Shown here one piece after another: positions 16,654 through 24,400 of a stretch of DNA of 45,533 nucleotides. A program made the position numbers and the translations under genes. The DNA is from JBAXXL01 sp038206725 (GTDB taxonomy: Bacteria; Bacteroidota; Ignavibacteria; Kapaibacteriales; UBA2268). The notes under the pieces are model-generated. The model saw nothing but the letters and a program-made list of their open reading frames with translations. It had not been told where the DNA came from and made no database searches. Position 1 is the first letter of the stretch, and each line of letters begins with the position of its first letter. Where the stretch lies: assembly GCA_038206725.1 (NCBI GenBank), contig JBBRAO010000027.1:1-45533 (forward strand), read 5' to 3'.

Positions 16654-16685
16654 TTTGCATATTATAAATTTTATGTCTAATTTTG
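16654..16685 (+). promoter_or_regulatory. Promoter of the tRNA-secE-rpoBC region
   Basis: TTTG (16654-16657), a 20-base spacer and TAATTTTG (16678-16685), a full match to the Bacteroidota -33/-7 form. It would start transcription about 25-30 bases before tRNA-Tyr. Confidence 0.7.
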
Positions 16686-16720
16686 TATTCCTATTTCTTT
16701 GGAAATCTGAAAGAATACTT

Positions 16721-16807
16721 GGGCAGGTACCGAAGTGGTTAAACGGGGCAGACTGTAAATCTGCTGGACTACGTCCTACGGAGGTTCGAACCCTTCCCTG
16801 CCCACCA
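16721..16807 (+). tRNA. tRNA-Tyr (GTA)
   Basis: A type II tRNA with a long variable arm. Acceptor arms GGGCAGG/CCTGCCC pair, the anticodon loop CTGTAAA gives GTA, and the T-loop GGTTCGAACCC is canonical. The discriminator A is followed by an encoded CCA (16805-16807), unlike the other three tRNAs of the cluster. First gene of the tRNA/secE/nusG run. Confidence 0.95.
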
Positions 16808-16828
16808 CAAGTTCTTTACATTACAGAC

Positions 16829-16901
16829 GCGGGAGTAGCTCAGTTGGTAGAGCATCAGCCTTCCAAGCTGAGGGTCGCGAGTTCGAGTCTCGTCTCCCGC
16901 T
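16829..16901 (+). tRNA. tRNA-Gly (TCC)
   Basis: 73 bases. Acceptor GCGGGAG/CTCCCGC, anticodon loop CTTCCAA (TCC, reading GGA/GGG), T-loop GTTCGAGTC. No encoded CCA. Confidence 0.95.
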
Positions 16902-16912
16902 CAAACAACTAA

Positions 16913-16941
16913 GACGCCTTCCGAGACGGGGCGTCATTTTT
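16913..16941 (+). terminator. Hairpin with T run inside the tRNA cluster
   Basis: GACGCC (16913-16918) pairs with GGCGTC (16930-16935), followed by ATTTTT. It lies between tRNA-Gly and tRNA-Thr. It could be an attenuator or a processing signal; the stem is short for a strong terminator. Confidence 0.4.
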
Positions 16942-16955
16942 GTAGAATATTCGCC

Positions 16956-17028
<73 letters not shown>

Positions 17029-17043
17029 CTTGGTTATGAGAAT

Positions 17044-17116
17044 ACGGGTGTAGCTCAATTGGTAGAGTGGCGGTCTCCAAAACCGTAGGTTGTGGGTTCG
17101 AGTCCTACCACCCGTG
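17044..17116 (+). tRNA. tRNA-Trp (CCA)
   Basis: 73 bases. Acceptor ACGGGTG/CACCCGT, anticodon loop CTCCAAA giving CCA, T-loop GGTTCGAGTCC, discriminator G. It directly precedes secE, as in many bacteria. In those genomes tuf often lies between tRNA-Thr and tRNA-Trp, but here the gap is only 15 bases. A small hairpin (AAAGGgattagtCCTTT) follows at about 17128-17145. Confidence 0.95.
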
Positions 17117-17185
17117 CAAAACAAAAGCTAAAGGGATTAGTCCTTTTGGCGTATTTATTTTTTTTAACGAAAACATTGATAAAAA

Positions 17186-17383
17186 ATGGCAAACGTAGTT
17201 AATAAAATCAGAAAGTATTTTGAAGAAGTAGTCAGTGAAATGAAAAAAGTTTCCTGGCCCTCCAAAAAACAATCTTGGGAATCAATGAATGTTACTTTGG
17301 TAGTGATACTTCTTCTAACAGTTTATGTTGGCTTAGCCGACTGGCTGTTTGTAACATTAATGAAATTTATATACACTATTTAA
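17186..17383 (+). CDS. secE: Protein translocase subunit SecE
   Basis: A 65-residue, single-helix SecE. A cytosolic amphipathic part with the conserved VVSEMKKVSWPSKKQ motif precedes one membrane helix (about residues 37-58). SecE clamps the SecY channel in the SecYEG translocon. The short single-helix form is normal outside Enterobacteria. It is encoded between tRNA-Trp and nusG, the classic order. Confidence 0.96.
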   Translation: MANVVNKIRKYFEEVVSEMKKVSWPSKKQSWESMNVTLVVILLLTVYVGLADWLFVTLMKFIYTI

Positions 17384-17398
17384 TTTCGGCTTCATAAA

Positions 17399-17980
17399 AT
17401 GAACGATTCAAATACAGTTGAAACGATTGAAACAGTAGAACTAATAGAAGGTGGCCGATGGTTCGCCATACGCACTTTTACGGGACACGAGGAAAAAGTC
17501 AAAGTCAATATAGAAACAGAAACTAAGCGTCTGAATCTAGGAGACAGAGTTTTTGAAGTCGTCATTCCTAAAGAAACTGTTTATGAGGTTCGTGCAGGAA
17601 AACGAAAAACTCGGGAAAAGAACTTCCTACCGGGTTATATTCTTGTACGCTGTAATATGGATGCGAAATTAAAAGAAATTATACAAAATTTACCCTCTAT
17701 TGTTAGTTTTGTCGGAAGGCGCAACGACCCAACACCACTTCAAAATGCCGAAGTAGAACGCATTTTTGGTCGTGTTGAAGAACGCCGCGATATATCGACA
17801 GTAGAAACAAAATTCCAAGTAGGAGACCCTGTAAAAGTCATTGATGGACCTTTCAATACCTTTAGTGGTACTGTTAAAGAAATCAACGAAGAAAAGCAGA
17901 AGCTTAAAGTCGAAGTTCAAATCTTAGGACGCCGTACACCGGTGGAATTAGACTTTTCGCAAATCGAGTTGGAAGCTTAA
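17399..17980 (+). CDS. nusG: Transcription termination/antitermination protein NusG
   Basis: 193 residues. The NGN domain starts at about residue 18 (GGRWFAIRTFTGHEEKVK), includes FLPGYILVRCNM, and binds RNA polymerase. A linker leads to a C-terminal KOW domain (FQVGDPVKVIDGPFNTFSGTVKEI) that contacts Rho or ribosomal protein S10. The N-terminal ~17 residues are acidic and variable. It lies 15 bases after secE and upstream of rplK, the usual operon position. Confidence 0.97.
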   Translation: MNDSNTVETIETVELIEGGRWFAIRTFTGHEEKVKVNIETETKRLNLGDRVFEVVIPKETVYEVRAGKRKTREKNFLPGYILVRCNMDAKLKEIIQNLPSIVSFVGRRNDPTPLQNAEVERIFGRVEERRDISTVETKFQVGDPVKVIDGPFNTFSGTVKEINEEKQKLKVEVQILGRRTPVELDFSQIELEA

Positions 17981-18019
17981 CCAACAAGTATTTTATAATT
18001 TATTTACGAGAGTAAAAAA

Positions 18020-18445
18020 ATGGCAAAAAAAGTAGCAGGTTCGTTTAAACTACAGCTTAAAGCCGGTGAAGCCACTATGGCACCTCCGGTTGGTCCAGCG
18101 TTCGGACAACGTGGACTAAATGGTATGGAGTTCGTCAAAGCATTTAACGGCAAGACAGCCAAAGACAAAGGTCTTATCTTCCCTGTCGTTGTAATGTTTT
18201 TCGCTGATAAATCTTTCACCTTCGAGATTAAATCTCCTCCGGCAGCTGTATTATTAAAGAAAATCACCGGTATTGCAAGTGGTTCAGCAGAATCAAACAA
18301 AATCAAAATCGGTACAGTAACTCGTGCACAATTAGAAGAAATTGTCGAAATCAAAAAAGCTGATTTAACAGCAAACGATTTAGACGCGGCAGTCAGTATG
18401 ATAGCTGGTACAGCAAGAAGTATGGGTCTGGTCGTTCAAGACTAA
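18020..18445 (+). CDS. rplK: 50S ribosomal protein L11
   Basis: 141 residues, the standard length. The N-terminal domain has FKLQLKAGEATMAPPVGPAFGQRGLN with the proline-rich stretch of the GTPase-associated centre; the C-terminal rRNA-binding domain includes DLNA-like LTANDLDAAVSMIAGTARSMGL. It forms the L11 stalk base on 23S rRNA. A GAGAG-type SD precedes the ATG. Confidence 0.98.
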   Translation: MAKKVAGSFKLQLKAGEATMAPPVGPAFGQRGLNGMEFVKAFNGKTAKDKGLIFPVVVMFFADKSFTFEIKSPPAAVLLKKITGIASGSAESNKIKIGTVTRAQLEEIVEIKKADLTANDLDAAVSMIAGTARSMGLVVQD

Positions 18446-18486
18446 ACCAATTTTCAATTATGTATTCATAATAACTCGGAAAGAAG

Positions 18487-19182
18487 ATGAAAAGAGGAAA
18501 GAGATATGAATTGCTCGTTAAAACATTCGAGCATAAACGTAAATATGATATCCGCGAAGCAGTGGAATTGGTTAAGAAAAACGCGACTGCAAAATTCGAC
18601 GAATCATTCGAAATATCAATGAACTTGGGTGTTGACCCAAGAAAAGCGGACCAAATGGTTCGCGGTACTGTTACTTTACCACACGGCACCGGTAAAGACG
18701 TTCGTGTACTTGTTTTTTGTAAAACACCAAAAGACAAAGAAGCATTGGATGCAGGCGCTGATTATGCAGGTTTAGAAGAGTATGTAGAAAAAATACAAGG
18801 CGGTTGGACAGATATAGATGTTGTTATTGCAACTCCTGATGTAATGGGTATTGTTGGTAAATTAGGTCGTATATTAGGACCTCGTGGTTTAATGCCAAAC
18901 CCAAAAGTAGGTACAGTAACATTTGATGTTGAAAGAACTGTTCAAGAAATGAAATCCGGAAAGATAGAATACCGTGTTGATAAAACCGGCAATATGCACT
19001 CCGGCGTTGGTAAATGCTCATTTACAACCGATCAATTAGTTGATAACGTTAGTAAATTCTATAGTAGTATAGTAAAAGCAAAACCACAAACAGCAAAAGG
19101 CAAGTACGTAAAAAAAGTTGTAGTAACTTCGACTATGGGCCCCGGCATCGTACTCGATGAATCTACAATTAAAATGGATTAA
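18487..19182 (+). CDS. rplA: 50S ribosomal protein L1
   Basis: 231 residues, standard. It starts with KRGKRYELLVKTFEHKRKYDIREAVELVKK, and carries the family core PDVMGIVGKLGRILGPRGLMPNPKVGTVT and YRVDKTGNMHSGVGK. It forms the mobile L1 stalk and in many bacteria represses its own operon by binding mRNA. It lies 41 bases after rplK. Confidence 0.98.
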   Translation: MKRGKRYELLVKTFEHKRKYDIREAVELVKKNATAKFDESFEISMNLGVDPRKADQMVRGTVTLPHGTGKDVRVLVFCKTPKDKEALDAGADYAGLEEYVEKIQGGWTDIDVVIATPDVMGIVGKLGRILGPRGLMPNPKVGTVTFDVERTVQEMKSGKIEYRVDKTGNMHSGVGKCSFTTDQLVDNVSKFYSSIVKAKPQTAKGKYVKKVVVTSTMGPGIVLDESTIKMD

Positions 19183-19279
19183 AATTAAATAGACTATTAC
19201 GCACATTTCCCGAAGCAAGCTTCTCAACCGAGCGATCGGAGGCTGAAGGAAATAAATATAAAAATAAATTGGAAAAGCG
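19183..19279 (+). promoter_or_regulatory. Candidate L10-type autoregulatory leader
   Basis: The rplA-rplJ spacer contains consecutive hairpins GAAGC-AA-GCTTC (about 19213-19224) and CCGA-GCGA-TCGG (about 19229-19240), followed by AGGCTGAAGG. The position and length fit the ribosomal protein L10 leader RNA that represses rplJL. The match is positional and structural only; I cannot confirm the kink-turn. Confidence 0.45.
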
Positions 19280-19810
19280 ATGATAACTAAAGAACACAAA
19301 AAGGTTATTTTAGAAGAACTGATCGAGCTTTTTAAAACAGCTACCGGCGTGTATATTGTCAACTTTAGAGGTATGACAGTTAAGGAAGCCCAAGATTTCC
19401 GCACAGAAATCAAGGCGATTAACTGCGTTTATAAAGTAGCAAAAAATACTCTTTTGGTAAAAGCTGTTAGCGAAATTGAAGGTATTGAACTACCTGTTGA
19501 TAAAATGGTACTTGAATCGGGTGTAGTATTTGCATACGACGATCCGACTGTACCGGCACAGGTAATCAAGAAATTCTTCGATACCAAGCAAAAACCGGTA
19601 TTGAAATTAGCTTCGCTCGATGGTCAATTGTTTGATGGTTCGGAACTTAAAAGAATCGCCGCACTTCCATCAAAGAAAGATTTATACTCAGGTATCGTGG
19701 GCAGCTTAAACGCTCCTGTATCAGGAATCCACGGTGTACTGAATAATCTTATGCGCGACATTACTTCGTTAATCGAAGAAGTTGCTAAAAAACAAAATAA
19801 TGCGGCTTAA
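19280..19810 (+). CDS. rplJ: 50S ribosomal protein L10
   Basis: 176 residues. The N-terminal rRNA-binding domain carries TGVYIVNFRGMTVKEAQDFR and YKVAKNTLLVKAV; the C-terminal helix (about 135-170) binds L7/L12 dimers. Together they form the ribosomal stalk that recruits translation factors. It has the usual place upstream of rplL. Confidence 0.97.
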   Translation: MITKEHKKVILEELIELFKTATGVYIVNFRGMTVKEAQDFRTEIKAINCVYKVAKNTLLVKAVSEIEGIELPVDKMVLESGVVFAYDDPTVPAQVIKKFFDTKQKPVLKLASLDGQLFDGSELKRIAALPSKKDLYSGIVGSLNAPVSGIHGVLNNLMRDITSLIEEVAKKQNNAA

Positions 19811-19863
19811 TTATTTATAAACAAAATTTAGAAAAAAAATAATATTATATTGGAGATATTAAA

Positions 19864-20241
19864 ATGTCTGAGAAAATTGAAAAATTATTAGAACAAATTG
19901 GTGCTTTAACTTTAGTTGAAGCTGCAGAATTAAAAACTGCAATGGAAGAAAAATTCGGCGTTTCCGCTGCTGCACCTGTAATGATGGCTGGTCCAGCCGC
20001 TCCTGTTGCTGCTGCTGAAGTTGAAGAACAAACAGAATTCGACGTTGAGATTACCGAAGTTGGCGACAAAAAATTGAACGTAATTAAAGTCGTTCGTGAA
20101 TTAACTGGTCTTGGCTTGAAAGAAGCTAAAGATGTTGTTGATGCCGCTCCAAAAGTAATCAAAGAAGGCATTTCGAAAGAAGAAGCACAAGACGTTAAGA
20201 AAAAGCTTGAAGAAGCTGGAGCAAAAATTACTCTTAAGTAA
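19864..20241 (+). CDS. rplL: 50S ribosomal protein L7/L12
   Basis: 125 residues. The N-terminal dimerisation helices (KIEKLLEQIGALTLVEAAELK) are followed by an Ala/Pro/Glu-rich hinge (about 35-55). The C-terminal factor-binding domain has TEFDVEITEVGDKKLNVIKVVRE and GLGLKEAKDVVDAAPKVIKEG. The ATG has a GGAG SD. An attenuator-like hairpin follows the stop. Confidence 0.98.
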   Translation: MSEKIEKLLEQIGALTLVEAAELKTAMEEKFGVSAAAPVMMAGPAAPVAAAEVEEQTEFDVEITEVGDKKLNVIKVVRELTGLGLKEAKDVVDAAPKVIKEGISKEEAQDVKKKLEEAGAKITLK

Positions 20242-20263
20242 TTTAAACTCAATTATTAAATCC

Positions 20264-20290
20264 GGGAAAGCGATTTGTCGCTTTCCCCGA
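20264..20290 (+). terminator. Attenuator-like hairpin between rplL and rpoB
   Basis: A perfect 10-bp stem GGGAAAGCGA/TCGCTTTCCC (20264-20273 with 20278-20287), a 4-base loop, then CGATTTTCG rather than a pure T run. Partial termination here would yield more L7/L12 mRNA than rpoBC mRNA, as known in other bacteria. A second weak hairpin lies at 20384-20407. The 218-base rplL-rpoB gap has no gene. Confidence 0.65.
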
Positions 20291-20459
20291 TTTTCGTATA
20301 TATTAATATTAATTGAAATACATAAAAAAATTGAAAATCAACTTGATGAAGTCTATATATAATCTAAACGTTAGGGTTTTTTTACGTCACTTTTTTTAGA
20401 GTGATGTCAAAAAGTCCTATTTTTTATTTATGCTATTATCGAAGCTCGAGGAGGTCCGA

Positions 20460-23400
20460 ATGGATACCCAAAAAATAAAAGAAGAAACAGTTAGTATGCA
20501 GGATGTCAGTTGCAGACTATTAAGTGAAACAGAAATGCTTATCGACGGCACGAATTGGCTCAAAAAAGAGTCAGGCGTGGAACGTTTACGTAAGCGTATA
20601 ACTTTCGCACAACATAGAAAATATACTGATTACCCTGATCTTCTACACGTTCAATTAACTTCGTTCGATGATTTCCTGCAGGAGTTCACACCTCCAACAA
20701 AACGGAAACTGACCGGTTTGCAGGCATCATTTAAAAACAACTTCCCTATAGAAGATGCTTCAAGTATCTTCCAATTGGAATTTGTTGATTATTCCGTTGA
20801 AAAACCTAAATATTCTGAAGAGGAATGCCGCGAAAGAGAATTGACTTTCGCCAAGCCCCTTAAAGCTAAATTGAGATTATCCAGTAAAGCTGAAAAAGAT
20901 ACTGAAGATTATATTGACTCTGTGGAACAAGAAGTATATCTTGGTAATATACCTGCTATGACCGACAGAGGAACATTTATAATCAACGGTGCCGAGCGCG
21001 TTATCGTTAGCCAGATTCATCGCTCTCCGGGTGTATTTTTCGACGATGCTGTCCATCCAAATGGAACTCGTATCTATACCGCTCGTATTATTCCTTTCCG
21101 CGGTAGCTGGATGGAATTTACAACTGATATTCACGATATTATGTATGCTTATATTGACAGAAAGAAAAAATTCCCTGTTACAGCTCTTTTAAGAGCTTTG
21201 GGTTTTTCTTCCGATGAAGACATATTGGAATTATTCGAACTATATGATACATATTCTGTTAGCGAATTAAAAGAAGAGTTGATCGGACGCAAAATCGCTT
21301 CCGATGTAATTGATCTTGCAACCGGTGAGATTATTGCTACTCGCGATATGATGCTGGACGAAGCTCTTTTAACAAAATTCTCCGTTATGGATCTGTTACC
21401 TATAAAATTATATAAATACTTCGATCCAAACAATGAACCAATCATTGCGAAAACATTAGCCAAGGATACATCACGTACTCGCGAAGAAGCTTTGGAAATT
21501 ATTTATCGCCAATTGCGCTCTTCCGATCCTCCGGATTTGGAAACAGCGGAAGCATTGTTGGATAAGTTGTTCTTCAACCCAAAAAGATATGATTTGGGAA
21601 ATGTTGGACGTTCAAGAATCAATGATAAATTGAAACTCGATATTCCTGACGATGAAACAACTTTAACAACACAGGATGTTGTTGCTATCATAAAGAGATT
21701 ACTCGAATTACATAAAAATTTACTTACCGGCGATGATATTGACCATTTGGGCAACCGTCGCGTTCGTTCGGTAGGTGAACAACTTACTCAACAATTCAAT
21801 ATCGGTTTATCGCGTATGGCTCGTACTATCCGCGAACGTTTGAGTATCCACGATGGTGAAAATCTTACTCCTTCGGAATTAGTTAATGCAAGAACAATTA
21901 GTTCTGTTGTTAACCAATTCTTCGGAACTAACCAACTTTCACAATTTATGGATCAAACAAACCCATTAGCAGAATTAACTCACAAACGCCGTACTTCCGC
22001 TTTAGGACCCGGTGGTTTGACACGCGAAAGAGCAGGATTTGAAGTACGTGACGTACATTATACTCATTATGGACGTCTCTGCCCAATCGAAACTCCCGAA
22101 GGTCCAAACATCGGTTTGATTTCTTCATTAGCTATTCACGCTAGAATTAATGAATTAGGATTTATAGAAACTCCTTACCGTGTTGTTAAAAACGGTCAGG
22201 TAACAGAAGAAAATAAATACTTATCCGCTGAAATTGAAGATAACAAAATCATTGTTCCGGCTTCAACTCCTGTTGGCTCTGATGGATATTTGGAAGGTGA
22301 CAAATTTAAAGCTCGCCGTAGTGGTGACTATGTAATTTGCGATCGCGAAGAAGTTGACTATATGGATATTTCGACTGACCAAATTACCTCTGTTGCGTCT
22401 TCATTGATTCCATTCTTGGAACACGATGATGCCAACCGTGCTTTGATGGGCTCCAATATGCAACGTCAAGCTGTTCCATTAGTTAAACCTCACGCTCCGA
22501 TTGTCGGAACTGGTATGGAAGCACGCGCCGCAATAGATTCAAGAGCTTTACTAACTACTAAAGCCGATGGTGTTGTGGAATACGTTTCCGCTGATAAAAT
22601 CATTGTAAGATATGAAGATGAAAGAAGTGAATTGGAAAAGATTTCAGATTTTAATTTTAGTGAATTGGTAACTTATAATTTAACTAAATTCTTCAGAACT
22701 AACCAAGATACTTGTATCAATCAACGCCCGATAGTCCAAACAGGACAAAAAGTTGTTAAGGGTCAGCCATTGGTTGACAGTTCTTCAACTGAAATGGGTG
22801 AATTAGCTTTAGGTCAAAACGTATTAGTTGCGTTTATGCCTTGGCGTGGTTATAACTTTGAAGATGCTATTATCATTTCTCAAGAATTGGTGGCACGCGA
22901 TGTCTTTACTTCAATCCACGTAGAAGAACTTTCATTGCAAGTTCGTGATACTAAACGCGGCGAAGAAGAGTTTACTCGTGAAATTCCTAACGTAAGTGAA
23001 GAAGCTACTAAAGATCTTGACGAAAATGGTATTATCAGAGTTGGTGCGAAAGTTATTGAGGGAGATATATTAATTGGTAAAGTTACACCTAAAGGTGAGA
23101 CAGACCCTACTCCTGAAGAAAAATTATTACGTGCGATATTCGGCGATAAAGCCGGTGATGTAAAAGACGTGTCTTTGAAAGCAACACCTGGTTTGAAAGG
23201 TACAATTATAAATACAAAATTGTTTACCCGTCGTTTATTGACTATGGATAAAGACACTCGTAATGTTGAGAAAAAACGTCACGAACAACTTCAAAGAATC
23301 GAAGTTGACACTTTAAGAGATATTGACATTTCGTTTATAAAACGTTTATCAATGCTTTGTGAAGATACTAAAATTTTAGGATTGAAATTGACAAATGGTT

Positions 23401-24362
23401 TATCCATTTTTAGAAGCGGTTCTAAATTAAGTTATGACAAAATTCTTGAACAATACAATGAGGATGTTTTCAATCCTGAATTGATTGACAACAGCGAACC
23501 AATATTTGCTGATGCAACAAAACAAGAAACTTTCGAAACGACATACAACAATTATTTGGTTGTAAAGAACGATAAAAAATCTTCTTTCAAAGCAGATAAA
23601 AATAAATTGGCTTCAGGCGATGAATTGCAACCTGGCATTTTACAAATGGCTAAAGTTTATGTCGCTAAAAAACGTAAATTACAAGTTGGTGATAAAATGG
23701 CCGGACGCCACGGTAACAAAGGTATTGTTTCTAATATCGTTGCGGTGGAAGATATGCCGTTCTTACCTGATGGCACCCCTATTGAAATTATTTTAAATCC
23801 ATTGGGTGTACCTTCTCGTATGAACCTTGGTCAGTTATATGAAACAGCTCTCGGATGGGCAGGTAAAAAACTTGGTGTACATTTTGCAACACCAATCTTT
23901 GATGGTGCGACTTGGGAACAAGTGGGCGACTTCTTAGAGAAATCCGATTTACCTCGTTCAGGAAAGACATTCTTATATAACGGTCGTACCGGTGATAAAT
24001 TCGATGAAATGGTAACCGTCGGAATAATTTATATGCTTAAATTATCCCATTTGGTTGCCGATAAATTACACGCACGTTCAATAGGACCTTATTCCTTGAT
24101 TACGCAACAACCTTTGGGCGGTAAAGCTCAATTCGGTGGTCAACGACTAGGTGAGATGGAAGTATGGGCTTTGGAAGCTTATGGTGCTTCACATACACTA
24201 CAAGAAATGATAACTATGAAATCGGACGATGTACAAGGCAGGGCGAAGATGTATGAATCAATCGTTAAAGGTGAAAATATGCCTAACCCTAATATACCTG
24301 AATCTTTTAACGTATTGGTCCGTGAATTGCAAGGCTTATGTCTTGATATTTTAATTGACTAA
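20460..24362 (+). CDS. rpoB: RNA polymerase subunit beta
   Basis: 1300 residues from the chosen start. The frame opens at 20430, but ATG at 20460 has a near-perfect SD (GAGGAGGT) about 6 bases upstream, so the first ten codons are leader. Family hallmarks include GTFIINGAERVIVSQIHRSPG, the rifampicin-pocket segment QLSQFMDQTNPLAELTHKRR followed by TSALGPGGLTRERAG, CPIETPEGPNIGLI, and the C-terminal GGKAQFGGQRLGEMEVWALEAYGA. The Asp, His and Ser positions linked to rifampicin resistance carry the ordinary residues. It pairs with beta' to form the catalytic core. rpoC begins 38 bases later. Confidence 0.98.
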   Translation: MDTQKIKEETVSMQDVSCRLLSETEMLIDGTNWLKKESGVERLRKRITFAQHRKYTDYPDLLHVQLTSFDDFLQEFTPPTKRKLTGLQASFKNNFPIEDASSIFQLEFVDYSVEKPKYSEEECRERELTFAKPLKAKLRLSSKAEKDTEDYIDSVEQEVYLGNIPAMTDRGTFIINGAERVIVSQIHRSPGVFFDDAVHPNGTRIYTARIIPFRGSWMEFTTDIHDIMYAYIDRKKKFPVTALLRALGFSSDEDILELFELYDTYSVSELKEELIGRKIASDVIDLATGEIIATRDMMLDEALLTKFSVMDLLPIKLYKYFDPNNEPIIAKTLAKDTSRTREEALEIIYRQLRSSDPPDLETAEALLDKLFFNPKRYDLGNVGRSRINDKLKLDIPDDETTLTTQDVVAIIKRLLELHKNLLTGDDIDHLGNRRVRSVGEQLTQQFNIGLSRMARTIRERLSIHDGENLTPSELVNARTISSVVNQFFGTNQLSQFMDQTNPLAELTHKRRTSALGPGGLTRERAGFEVRDVHYTHYGRLCPIETPEGPNIGLISSLAIHARINELGFIETPYRVVKNGQVTEENKYLSAEIEDNKIIVPASTPVGSDGYLEGDKFKARRSGDYVICDREEVDYMDISTDQITSVASSLIPFLEHDDANRALMGSNMQRQAVPLVKPHAPIVGTGMEARAAIDSRALLTTKADGVVEYVSADKIIVRYEDERSELEKISDFNFSELVTYNLTKFFRTNQDTCINQRPIVQTGQKVVKGQPLVDSSSTEMGELALGQNVLVAFMPWRGYNFEDAIIISQELVARDVFTSIHVEELSLQVRDTKRGEEEFTREIPNVSEEATKDLDENGIIRVGAKVIEGDILIGKVTPKGETDPTPEEKLLRAIFGDKAGDVKDVSLKATPGLKGTIINTKLFTRRLLTMDKDTRNVEKKRHEQLQRIEVDTLRDIDISFIKRLSMLCEDTKILGLKLTNGLSIFRSGSKLSYDKILEQYNEDVFNPELIDNSEPIFADATKQETFETTYNNYLVVKNDKKSSFKADKNKLASGDELQPGILQMAKVYVAKKRKLQVGDKMAGRHGNKGIVSNIVAVEDMPFLPDGTPIEIILNPLGVPSRMNLGQLYETALGWAGKKLGVHFATPIFDGATWEQVGDFLEKSDLPRSGKTFLYNGRTGDKFDEMVTVGIIYMLKLSHLVADKLHARSIGPYSLITQQPLGGKAQFGGQRLGEMEVWALEAYGASHTLQEMITMKSDDVQGRAKMYESIVKGENMPNPNIPESFNVLVRELQGLCLDILID

Positions 24363-24400
24363 TTTTTGAAAAAATAAATTGATATAAATCGGAGTGTTTT

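Noticed and set aside
16655..16912. An 85-codon ORF across the first tRNAs
   Set aside because: It reads through tRNA-Tyr and tRNA-Gly, whose cloverleaves are complete; the translated residues are an accident of tRNA sequence.
20430..20459. ATG at 20430 as the rpoB start
   Set aside because: The SD GAGGAGGT lies just before ATG 20460, inside the proposed extra codons, so the later start is used.
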